Assembly: GCA_017615835.1 (NCBI GenBank)
Contig: JAFZZI010000004.1
Location: 313,546-345,850 of the forward strand
Direction of reading: 5' to 3'
Source of the DNA: Bacteroidaceae bacterium
GTDB lineage: Bacteria; Bacteroidota; Bacteroidia; Bacteroidales; Bacteroidaceae
Length of the DNA: 32,305 nt
Position numbers and translations under genes: made by a program. The notes under the pieces are model-generated. The model was not told the origin of the DNA. It did not search any database and worked only from the letters and a program-made list of their open reading frames with translations. Shown piece by piece: positions 8,814 through 15,543 of the stretch (its first letter is position 1; the number at the start of each line of letters is the position of its first letter).

Positions 8814-9618
8814 ACGTTTGCTTCTCTGTCTGATACCGGCATTGATTCTGTCCGGATGTCTCACACATCGTCCCGAAGGCGTAATGTCACCGAAGAGGAT
8901 GGAGAATTTCCTGTACGACTATCATAAGGCACAATCGGTTTCAGTTTCACTTCCATACAGCGAGCGCTATAAGCGTGAACTCTACTACAATTATGTGTAT
9001 GAGAAACACGGAATAACCCGTGATGATTTTGACAGATCCATATCCTGGTACACTCGTCATCCTGATGAACTCAATAAAATATACTCCCGTCTGTACGACA
9101 GAGTTGACAAAGACTCGAAACTCCTGAGAACTGCATTGGAAAGGACTGAGAGAAAGTCATACAGCGTGGCATCGGGCGATACTGTTGATTTGTGGTATCT
9201 GCCTCGAGTTCAGTTTATGACTGTGTCGCCTTTGCTCAATCCGCTTTTGTTCGAGTTCTCAACTGATACTACATTCCATAAATCCGACTCGTTGTCATGG
9301 AGCATGGATTTGACATTCTTCGGCAATAGTGCGGATTACCTTCCTCCGTCTGTCTATATGTCAATGTCAGTTTATTACGGAGACAGTGTATCGACGGCAG
9401 ACACATTGGTTTTGAAGAGTGGTTCCTACAAATTGGCATTACAGTGCGATCCTGAAAAAAATCCCGGCAAGGTGAAAGGTGCAGTGACGTATATGGGAAA
9501 CGATTCCCTCTCCCTGATGCTGAGCGGCATATCCCTGACAAGGACACACTTTATTGCCTCCGTTCGCGACAGCCTTGCTGCGGACAGTACGGCATCAGAT
9601 GTTTCTACGGAACTCTGA
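8803..9618 (+). CDS. DUF4296 lipoprotein
   Basis: A 271-residue lipoprotein. The signal peptide MKNRRLLLCLIPALILSGC ends in a clear lipobox (LSGC, Cys19). The following part reads PKRMENFLYDYHKAQ and then YNYVYEKHGITRDDF and SWYTRHPDELNKIY, matching the DUF4296 family found across Bacteroidota. The rest (about 130-271) is beta-rich and may be a separate domain. Function is unknown. The gene overlaps lspA, the enzyme that would process its own signal peptide, by 11 bases. Its 3' end overlaps the convergent methyltransferase gene by 24 bases. An ATG start at 8803 is fixed by the signal peptide. Confidence 0.9.
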   Translation: MKNRRLLLCLIPALILSGCLTHRPEGVMSPKRMENFLYDYHKAQSVSVSLPYSERYKRELYYNYVYEKHGITRDDFDRSISWYTRHPDELNKIYSRLYDRVDKDSKLLRTALERTERKSYSVASGDTVDLWYLPRVQFMTVSPLLNPLLFEFSTDTTFHKSDSLSWSMDLTFFGNSADYLPPSVYMSMSVYYGDSVSTADTLVLKSGSYKLALQCDPEKNPGKVKGAVTYMGNDSLSLMLSGISLTRTHFIASVRDSLAADSTASDVSTEL

Positions 9619-10347
9619 ACAGACAATTGCTGTGGCTACAGCTACATTCAGCGACTCGGACGTAGGCCTTCCCTGCGGATAGCTTGGTATGCTTAGCCTC
9701 GATGTGACTGACCTGCCTACTGACTGGCTGATTCCCGAACCTTCATTCCCCATGACGATAATGCCGTCTGCGGCAAGTTCCTCTTCATAAATGCTCTTGC
9801 CGTCCATGTACGTCCCATACACATGTGTGCCGGAAGGCAGGGATGAGAGTTCTTCGCACAGGTTGACATAATGTACTGAGACCCTGCTCATTGCTCCCAT
9901 TGTAGCCTGTACGGTTTTCGGGTTGTAAATGTCAACGGTTTCGTGTGAGCAGAAGATGTGTTCTATGCCGAACCAGTCAGCTATCCTGACTATGGTCCCA
10001 AGATTCCCCGGATCTTGGATTCCATCCAGTGCGATGCATAGTTCCTTACCCGTAATGTGCGTGTCGTAGCCGGTTTCTGGAATCCTGAACAAGGCAACAA
10101 CTTTCTGCGGAGCCTGCATAAGACTGGCCTTGCGAAGTTCTTCTTCTGTAACGATGCATGTCTGGCTGGCCTGTATTCTGCTTGTGTTGCCCTGCCAGGA
10201 CTCTGTGGCTATGAGAAGTTCACAATGGAAACGGGGTGCAAGGTCACTTACGAGTTTGGGGCCTTCGGCTAAAAAAAGGCCATGCTCAATGCGGTATTTT
10301 TTCATTGAGAGTGATCGGACCAGTTTTATTTTGGCTGCACTTAACAT
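9595..10347 (-). CDS. TrmH/SpoU family RNA 2'-O-ribose methyltransferase
   Basis: A 250-residue SPOUT methyltransferase transferring a methyl from SAM to a ribose 2'-OH in rRNA or tRNA. The N-terminal substrate-binding domain ends around residue 90 and contains GLFLAEGPKLV. The knotted catalytic domain shows LDGIQDPGNLGTIVR (motif 1 with Asn and Arg), IVMGNEGSGIS (motif 2) and LSIP then SLNVAVATAI (motif 3). The specific target cannot be read from sequence. I start at ATG 10347 (MLSAAKIKL), the usual family start; an ATG 18 bases earlier is in frame but adds nothing conserved. It is transcribed divergently from tamL. Confidence 0.92.
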   Translation of the reverse strand: MLSAAKIKLVRSLSMKKYRIEHGLFLAEGPKLVSDLAPRFHCELLIATESWQGNTSRIQASQTCIVTEEELRKASLMQAPQKVVALFRIPETGYDTHITGKELCIALDGIQDPGNLGTIVRIADWFGIEHIFCSHETVDIYNPKTVQATMGAMSRVSVHYVNLCEELSSLPSGTHVYGTYMDGKSIYEEELAADGIIVMGNEGSGISQSVGRSVTSRLSIPSYPQGRPTSESLNVAVATAIVCSEFRRNI

Positions 10348-10352
10348 GGTGC

Positions 10353-10360
10353 CAAAGATA
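10353..10360 (-). promoter_or_regulatory. Possible -7 box for the TrmH-like gene
   Basis: On the minus strand, TATCTTTG (plus-strand 10353-10360) matches TAnnTTTG exactly, but no good -33 element sits 19-20 bases upstream. It ends only 5 bases before the chosen ATG, so a transcript from it would be almost leaderless. Either this is the real start of a near-leaderless mRNA or the box is a coincidence. Confidence 0.35.
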
Positions 10361-10404
10361 TACATTTTCTCAATAATGTCTTTCAGGTTGGGTCGGCAGA
10401 TAAA

Positions 10405-10436
10405 TTTGGAAGGACTTTCATTATTTCATAATTTCG
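10405..10436 (+). promoter_or_regulatory. Promoter of tamL
   Basis: TTTG (10405-10408), 20 bases, then TAATTTCG (10429-10436), which is one mismatch from TAnnTTTG. The predicted start near 10440 gives a leader of about 17 bases before ATG 10457 and rules out translation from the upstream in-frame ATGs. Confidence 0.6.
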
Positions 10437-10456
10437 CGCAAATATACGGATTGTAT

Positions 10457-12784
10457 ATGGCAGGATTGTTACGGAAATTGTTTGCTTTGCCGGTTATCAT
10501 GTTGCTGATGGCTTCCTGTTCTGTGTACAAGTACGTACCTGAGGACGAGTATCTGTTGAATAAAGTAAAGATAAAGGTCGAGGAGGGCAAGCTTGAGAAT
10601 CCGTCCCAATACAGAACTATGTCCTATCAGACTCCGAATACCAAATGGCTGGGGCTGTTCAGGATACCATTGAGGATATATTCGTTGTCAGGCAAGTCAA
10701 AGATTGATACCGATGGCAAGAATCTTTTCCGCAGGATGGGCGAGAAGCCTGTGATTCTTGACACTTTGCTTTGCCGCTCTTCTCAGTATAACATGGCCAG
10801 AGCGTTGGCAAACAAAGGGTATCTGAAAGCTACGGTTGACAAGAAAATCAGGCACTATAACCGTCCCAAGGCAGATGTCAGTTATATTCTCAAACCTGGA
10901 ACGCGTTACTTTGTCGACAGCTATGAAATGTATATTTCTGACGCTGCGATTGATTCGCTCGTCAAGATGCACGATAAATTGAATCCGTCACTTGTAGAGC
11001 CCGGAATGCCTCTTGATGCATCGGTGCTGGAATCTGAGAGGGAGAGGATAGTGAATCTGCTTCAGATGAGAGGTTATTATGCTTTCAACAAGGATAACAT
11101 CTCATTTGTGGCTGACACTGTGGAAGGATCAAACCTTGCTTCACTTTCAATGCATCTGAAACCTTTTGAGACGGATTCTGCAGGCAACCATCAACCATAT
11201 CCCGTATATACGTTGGATTCAGTAAGCTATGTGCTTAGCGAGACAGCTAACCTTTCAGACGATATATTGTCCCGGTACAGCAGGATTGATATTGACGGGA
11301 GTTCCTATTACTATTATGACCATGGAAACGGAAAGCTGAGGCTTCGCCCGAAAATAATCAGAAGTCATTCTTTCCTGGACAGTGGACGCAGATACAGCAG
11401 TGCTGCCGTGTCCAGAACATATTCCTCGCTCGCGCAATTGAGCCCTGTAAGATACTCCAACATTCGTTTTGAAGAGAATGCTGACACCAGGACTTTGGAT
11501 GTGAGGGTATTCATGGCTCCCAATCCCAAATATTCTTTTTCTGCTGAGGTCGAGGGAACCAATACCGCAGGCGATTTTGGAGCTGCAGCTTCCGTTTCTC
11601 TGATCAACCGCAATCTCTTTGGGGGAGCTGAGCAGCTGACAATGACATTGCGCGGTGCCTTCGAGGCAATAACCAATCTTCCGGGGTACAGTGGCAACAG
11701 TTATATCGAGTACGGGATTGAGGCTAACCTTATATTCCCAGAGTTTCTGTTCCCTTTCATAAATCCCGATTTCCAGCGCTCCAGTCAAGCATCATCACAG
11801 CTCAGTATCATGCTAAATGTCCAGAAGAGGCCTGAATTCAACAAACGAGTCTTTACTTTCGGCTGGAGTTACCTCTGGAGTGACAGGCGCCATTCACACC
11901 GCTTCGACCTTCTTAGTGTAAACTATCTGATGGTACCGTGGATTTCAGAAACATTCAGGAAGGAATACCTGGATCCCATAGGAAACAGAAACTCGATACT
12001 CAGATACAATTACGAGGACAATCTGATAATGAGAATGGGATACTCGTTCTACTATTCAAACGCGCGACTGAAACTGAACCGTCCTCTTACGGTGTCGTTG
12101 CGACTCAGTGCCGAAACAGCCGGAAACCTCCTGTACGGCATATCCAGATTGTCTCATGCCAGCGTGAATGAGTTTGGGCAGTATAAGTTTATGGACATTG
12201 CATTCGCTCAGTATGTGAAGACAGACGGTTCATTTACACTTAACTGGAGAATAGACAAATGGAACAATCTTCTGTTCCATACCGAATACGGAGTTGCGTA
12301 TCCGTATTCAAACTCGACAACAGTCCCATTCGAGAAAAGGTATTATGCGGGTGGGGCGAACAGTGTCCGTGGCTGGGCTGTCAGGGAACTCGGACCTGGT
12401 CGGTACAGAGGAGACATGAGCGCAATAAACTATATCACTCAGGCCGGCGACATCAAACTTGGAGCGAGCATTGAACTGAGGTCTCACCTGTTTTGGAAAC
12501 TGAACGCTGCATTCTTTGTGGATGCCGGCAATATCTGGACAATCAAGGAATATGACGAGCAACCAGGAGGCTGTTTTGACTTCAACTCTTTCTACAGACA
12601 GATAGGAGTGTCATACGGAGCCGGAATCAGGCTTGACCTGAATTTCCTGGTCCTTCGCCTGGATTTCGGTATGCAAATGGTAAATCCTGCCTATGACAGT
12701 TCTGAGCCTGAGAGGTATCCGTTCCTTCACCATGTGGATTACCGCGACTATGCTTTTCATTTCGCCGTGGGATACCCGTTCTGA
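10457..12784 (+). CDS. tamL: TamL: BamA/TamA-like outer-membrane assembly lipoprotein
   Basis: A 775-residue Omp85-superfamily protein with a lipid anchor. The signal sequence ends in LMASC (Cys21). POTRA-like repeats follow, for example SSQYNMARALANKGYLKATVDK (given here as two blocks: SSQYNMARALANKGY and LKATVDK). A C-terminal 16-stranded barrel (about 400-775) carries GGANSVRGWAVRELGPG, the VRG(Y/F/W) loop-6 signature, and ends in Phe. Bacteroidota encode this lipidated TamA relative, which works with TamB in envelope assembly or lipid traffic; no tamB is in the window. The open frame extends upstream to 10130 across the methyltransferase gene, but promoter and lipobox place the start at 10457. 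The next gene follows after 50 bases. Confidence 0.9.
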   Translation: MAGLLRKLFALPVIMLLMASCSVYKYVPEDEYLLNKVKIKVEEGKLENPSQYRTMSYQTPNTKWLGLFRIPLRIYSLSGKSKIDTDGKNLFRRMGEKPVILDTLLCRSSQYNMARALANKGYLKATVDKKIRHYNRPKADVSYILKPGTRYFVDSYEMYISDAAIDSLVKMHDKLNPSLVEPGMPLDASVLESERERIVNLLQMRGYYAFNKDNISFVADTVEGSNLASLSMHLKPFETDSAGNHQPYPVYTLDSVSYVLSETANLSDDILSRYSRIDIDGSSYYYYDHGNGKLRLRPKIIRSHSFLDSGRRYSSAAVSRTYSSLAQLSPVRYSNIRFEENADTRTLDVRVFMAPNPKYSFSAEVEGTNTAGDFGAAASVSLINRNLFGGAEQLTMTLRGAFEAITNLPGYSGNSYIEYGIEANLIFPEFLFPFINPDFQRSSQASSQLSIMLNVQKRPEFNKRVFTFGWSYLWSDRRHSHRFDLLSVNYLMVPWISETFRKEYLDPIGNRNSILRYNYEDNLIMRMGYSFYYSNARLKLNRPLTVSLRLSAETAGNLLYGISRLSHASVNEFGQYKFMDIAFAQYVKTDGSFTLNWRIDKWNNLLFHTEYGVAYPYSNSTTVPFEKRYYAGGANSVRGWAVRELGPGRYRGDMSAINYITQAGDIKLGASIELRSHLFWKLNAAFFVDAGNIWTIKEYDEQPGGCFDFNSFYRQIGVSYGAGIRLDLNFLVLRLDFGMQMVNPAYDSSEPERYPFLHHVDYRDYAFHFAVGYPF

Positions 12785-12834
12785 TCGAACTGATGAAACA
12801 CTTGCAGATATGAGAAAGGTAAACAATAAAATAT

Positions 12835-13638
12835 ATGGAACTGAAATTCATGAGCCTGTCCAGCGGGAGCAGCGGAAACTGCTACTACCTGGGAGCGGAT
12901 GGAAACGGAATCCTTATTGATGCCGGAATTCCGACGAAACTTATAAGGCAGTACCTGAACGATGTTGACATTCCGTTCGATTCTGTCAAAGCGGTGTTCG
13001 TCACGCATGACCATGCCGATCATATCAAGTCTCTTGGTACGCTTGGCCAGAAATATTATCTTCCGGTCTATGCAACACGTGGGACTCATGCAGGCATCAA
13101 CAACAACTATTGCATGACTGAGAAACTGTCTGCAGCCTGCACCCGCTATATTGAGAAAGAGAAGGCGCTGCAATTCGGCGATTTCCTTATTACAGCATTC
13201 GAAGTACCTCACGACGGAACTGACAATGTCGGATACTTCATTGAGGTTGGTGGCAGAAACTTCTGTTTTGTGACCGATCTGGGCCACATAACGGAAACGG
13301 TTGCTTCGTATGCGTCCCGTGCCAATTACCTGATAATAGAGGCTAATTATGACGAAGACATGCTGCGGATGGGACATTATCCGAAATTTCTCAAGGACAG
13401 GATAACCAGTCCTCAAGGCCATCTGTGCAACAAGACGACCGCCTGTTTCCTGGCCCAGAATGTAAATGAGAATCTTAAGAATGTCTGGCTCTGTCACCTT
13501 AGCGGTGAAAACAATCATCCTGAAATAGCCTACAAGACAGTAGAGTATGCCTTGAGGGGTGTTGGCATAATCCCGGGCAAAGATCTGGTCCTGACTGCAC
13601 TGAAGCGTTCCAAACCTTCCGATTTGTTCGTTTTTTGA
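12835..13638 (+). CDS. Metallo-beta-lactamase-fold hydrolase, YycJ/WalJ-like
   Basis: A 267-residue MBL-fold protein. Strand 1 reads MELKFMSLSSGSSGNCYYLG, the metal motif is THDHADH (about residues 59-65), and later metal ligands fall in VPHDGTDNVGYF, FVTDLGH and WLCHLSGENNH. The SLSSGSSGNC opening is typical of the YycJ/WalJ group, predicted nucleases or phosphodiesterases of uncertain substrate. The gene sits 50 bases after tamL without a recognisable promoter, so it may be expressed with it. The uxaC promoter lies across its stop codon. Confidence 0.88.
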   Translation: MELKFMSLSSGSSGNCYYLGADGNGILIDAGIPTKLIRQYLNDVDIPFDSVKAVFVTHDHADHIKSLGTLGQKYYLPVYATRGTHAGINNNYCMTEKLSAACTRYIEKEKALQFGDFLITAFEVPHDGTDNVGYFIEVGGRNFCFVTDLGHITETVASYASRANYLIIEANYDEDMLRMGHYPKFLKDRITSPQGHLCNKTTACFLAQNVNENLKNVWLCHLSGENNHPEIAYKTVEYALRGVGIIPGKDLVLTALKRSKPSDLFVF

Positions 13639-13664
13639 ACAATCGATAATATTCAGTAAATTTG
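13634..13664 (+). promoter_or_regulatory. Promoter of uxaC
   Basis: TTTG (13634-13637), 19 bases, TAAATTTG (13657-13664): a full match to the Bacteroides consensus. The -33 box overlaps the stop codon of the preceding MBL gene. The predicted start near 13668 leaves only a few bases before an ATG at 13672 but about 34 before ATG 13702. Confidence 0.7.
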
Positions 13665-13701
13665 TGCAATCATGAATGTCGGTATTTTAGAGAACAAGCA
13701 T

Positions 13702-15108
13702 ATGAAACCTTTCATTAATGAAGACTTTCTGCTCCAGTCTGAGACTGCACGCCACCTGTTTCACGACCATGCGGAATCCCTGCCAATAATAGATTACCAT
13801 TGTCATCTTGATCCGAAAATGATTGCAGATGATTATCAGTTCAGCTCCATTACGGAGTTGTGGCTCGGCGGAGACCATTACAAATGGCGTGCCTTGAGGT
13901 CAAACGGCGTTCCTGAGAAATTCATAACAGGCGACGCCTCTGACTGGGAAAAGTTCCTGAAATGGGCTGAGACTGTTCCGTACACGCTCCGCAATCCGCT
14001 GTACCATTGGACTCATCTTGAACTGAAGACATGTTTCGGCATAGAAGAAACACTGAATGCCGGCAATGCACGCAGAATCTATGACAAATGCAATGAGATG
14101 CTCCGCAGCCGTGAGTATTCTGCACGCAATCTGATGCAGCGCTATAATGTCGAGACCGTATGCACTACCGACGACCCTGTTGACTCCCTGGAATATCACG
14201 TGCGTACGCGGGAGGATGGTTTCAAGGTCAAGGTACTGCCGACATGGAGGCCGGACAAGGCGATGGCCGTTGAGAATCCTGTTGCATATCGCAAATATAT
14301 CGAGACTTTGTCGAGGGTCAGCGGTGTGGAAATATCGTCGTTCCGTGATGTCGTTGACGCACTTCAGGCGCGCCACAGGTTCTTTTCAGAACAGGGTTGC
14401 AGGTTGAGTGACCATGGAATAGAGGAGTTCTACAACGAAACTTTTACGGATGCTGAAATCGAGAACATTTTCGGAAAGGTATATGAGCGGGGTCAGGAAC
14501 TTGACTCTGTTGAGACTGCCAAGTTCAAGACTGCCATGCTGCTGGAGTTCGGCCGTATGGATGCCGAGAGTGACTGGGTTCAGCAGTTCCACTATGGCCC
14601 AATCAGAAACAACAACACCCGGATGTTCAAGCTTCTTGGACCTGATACTGGTTTCGACAGCATCGGACAATTCTGTACAGCCAAAAACATGGCAGGTTTC
14701 TTCGACCGACTGGATTGCGCCGGAAAGCTTGCAAAAACCATCATATACAACATCAATCCAAGCGATAACGCCATGGTCGCTACCATGATTGGTAATTTCC
14801 AGGACGGAACGGCCGCAGGAAAGATGCAGTTTGGTGCAGGTTGGTGGTTCCTGGATCAGAAAGACGGGATGGAAAGCCAGATGAACACCCTGAGCCTTCT
14901 GGGGCTTCTCAGCCGATTTGTCGGTATGCTGACAGACAGCCGTTCCTTTGTCTCATATCCCCGACACGAGTATTTCCGCCGTATTCTGTGCAACCTGATT
15001 GCCCGTGACGTTGAGAATGGCGAGATACCGGAATCAGAGATGGACAGGGTGGAGCAGATGGTTGAAGACATCTCATACTATAACGCAAAGAATTATTTCA
15101 GATTCTGA
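13702..15108 (+). CDS. uxaC: Glucuronate/galacturonate isomerase
   Basis: A 468-residue uronate isomerase converting D-glucuronate to D-fructuronate and D-galacturonate to D-tagaturonate in the cytoplasm. The start MKPFINEDFLL is the family start; the ATG ten codons upstream (13672) is rejected because it sits too close to the predicted transcription start. The amidohydrolase metal motif is DYHCHLDP (HCH at residues 33-35). GTAAGKMQFGAGWWFLDQK and SRSFVSYPRHEYFRR are characteristic later blocks. No other hexuronate genes adjoin it, but a 2-keto-3-deoxygluconate kinase-like gene lies 10 kb away at 25439-26518. Its own promoter separates it from the MBL gene. Confidence 0.96.
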   Translation: MKPFINEDFLLQSETARHLFHDHAESLPIIDYHCHLDPKMIADDYQFSSITELWLGGDHYKWRALRSNGVPEKFITGDASDWEKFLKWAETVPYTLRNPLYHWTHLELKTCFGIEETLNAGNARRIYDKCNEMLRSREYSARNLMQRYNVETVCTTDDPVDSLEYHVRTREDGFKVKVLPTWRPDKAMAVENPVAYRKYIETLSRVSGVEISSFRDVVDALQARHRFFSEQGCRLSDHGIEEFYNETFTDAEIENIFGKVYERGQELDSVETAKFKTAMLLEFGRMDAESDWVQQFHYGPIRNNNTRMFKLLGPDTGFDSIGQFCTAKNMAGFFDRLDCAGKLAKTIIYNINPSDNAMVATMIGNFQDGTAAGKMQFGAGWWFLDQKDGMESQMNTLSLLGLLSRFVGMLTDSRSFVSYPRHEYFRRILCNLIARDVENGEIPESEMDRVEQMVEDISYYNAKNYFRF

Positions 15109-15191
15109 CCATTTTGCCTTTGCCTGTTATGGAGAGGCACAGTCTGGCCTGCCTAACTTATCAAAACTTTTTCAAAAAACAACTGAATTTG

Positions 15192-15222
15192 TTTGGATGA
15201 ATCAAAATAAGCAGTAATTTTG
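15192..15222 (+). promoter_or_regulatory. Promoter of tRNA-Lys
   Basis: TTTG (15192-15195), 19 bases, TAATTTTG (15215-15222): an exact consensus Bacteroides promoter. Predicted start near 15226, about 24 bases before the mature tRNA. Confidence 0.75.
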
Positions 15223-15249
15223 CACCGCTTTTAAGCAAATAGTATGGAG

Positions 15250-15322
15250 GCGCGATTAGCTCAGTTGGTAGAGCAATTGACTCTTAATCAATGGGTCCAG
15301 GGTTCGAATCCCTGATCGCGTA
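15250..15322 (+). tRNA. tRNA-Lys (anticodon CUU)
   Basis: A complete 73-nt cloverleaf. The acceptor stem GCGCGAT pairs with ATCGCGT (one G-U closing pair), the D stem is GCTC/GAGC, the anticodon stem ATTGA/TCAAT encloses the loop CTCTTAA with anticodon CTT, and the T arm is CAGGG-TTCGAAT-CCCTG. The discriminator is A and CCA is not encoded. It stands alone with its own promoter and terminator. No integrase or 3'-end duplication is seen beside it. Confidence 0.96.
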
Positions 15323-15327
15323 CGGAA

Positions 15328-15362
15328 AGCCGGAGAAATTTCAGTCTCCGGCTATTCTTTTT
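15328..15362 (+). terminator. Rho-independent terminator after tRNA-Lys
   Basis: A 9-bp stem AGCCGGAGA (15328-15336) and TCTCCGGCT (15345-15353) with an 8-base loop, followed by ATTCTTTTT (15354-15362). It begins 6 bases after the tRNA 3' end. Confidence 0.85.
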
Positions 15363-15414
15363 GCCAACTACAGACCCGTCTAAATGTTAAAATATCAATA
15401 TTTTCTGCGCCAAA

Positions 15415-15446
15415 ATTGTTTGGCTGAAAAAAAATAGTTAATTTCG
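15415..15446 (+). promoter_or_regulatory. Promoter of the coiled-coil lipoprotein gene
   Basis: TAATTTCG (15439-15446), one mismatch from TAnnTTTG, with ATTG 20 bases upstream (15415-15418); TTTG at 15419 gives a shorter 16-base spacer. The predicted start near 15450 leaves an unusually long leader of roughly 90 bases, AT-rich, with no clear stable fold seen by eye. Confidence 0.45.
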
Positions 15447-15543
15447 CCCCGTTTGTGGGGGTATAGTATGCCCGTGTAACCGTAAACAATATGTTAACTG
15501 ACTGAATTGAATTGTTTTACATATTATCTTAATTTCTGTAGTT

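Noticed and set aside
10130-10456. Upstream extension of the tamL reading frame across the methyltransferase gene
   Set aside because: The lipobox at Cys21 and the promoter at 10405-10436 place the start at 10457; the extension is antisense to a conserved enzyme.
12757-13518. A 253-codon minus-strand open frame opposite the MBL-fold gene
   Set aside because: The plus strand encodes the THDHADH hydrolase across the same bases; the antisense product has no recognisable feature.
15109-15191. Possible terminator after uxaC (AGGC/GCCT with later T-run)
   Set aside because: The stem is only 4-5 bp and the T-run lies too far downstream to support a terminator.
15250-15322. tRNA-Lys as an integration site for a mobile element
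   Set aside because: No integrase gene and no second copy of the tRNA 3' end are visible nearby; both sides carry ordinary envelope or metabolic genes.
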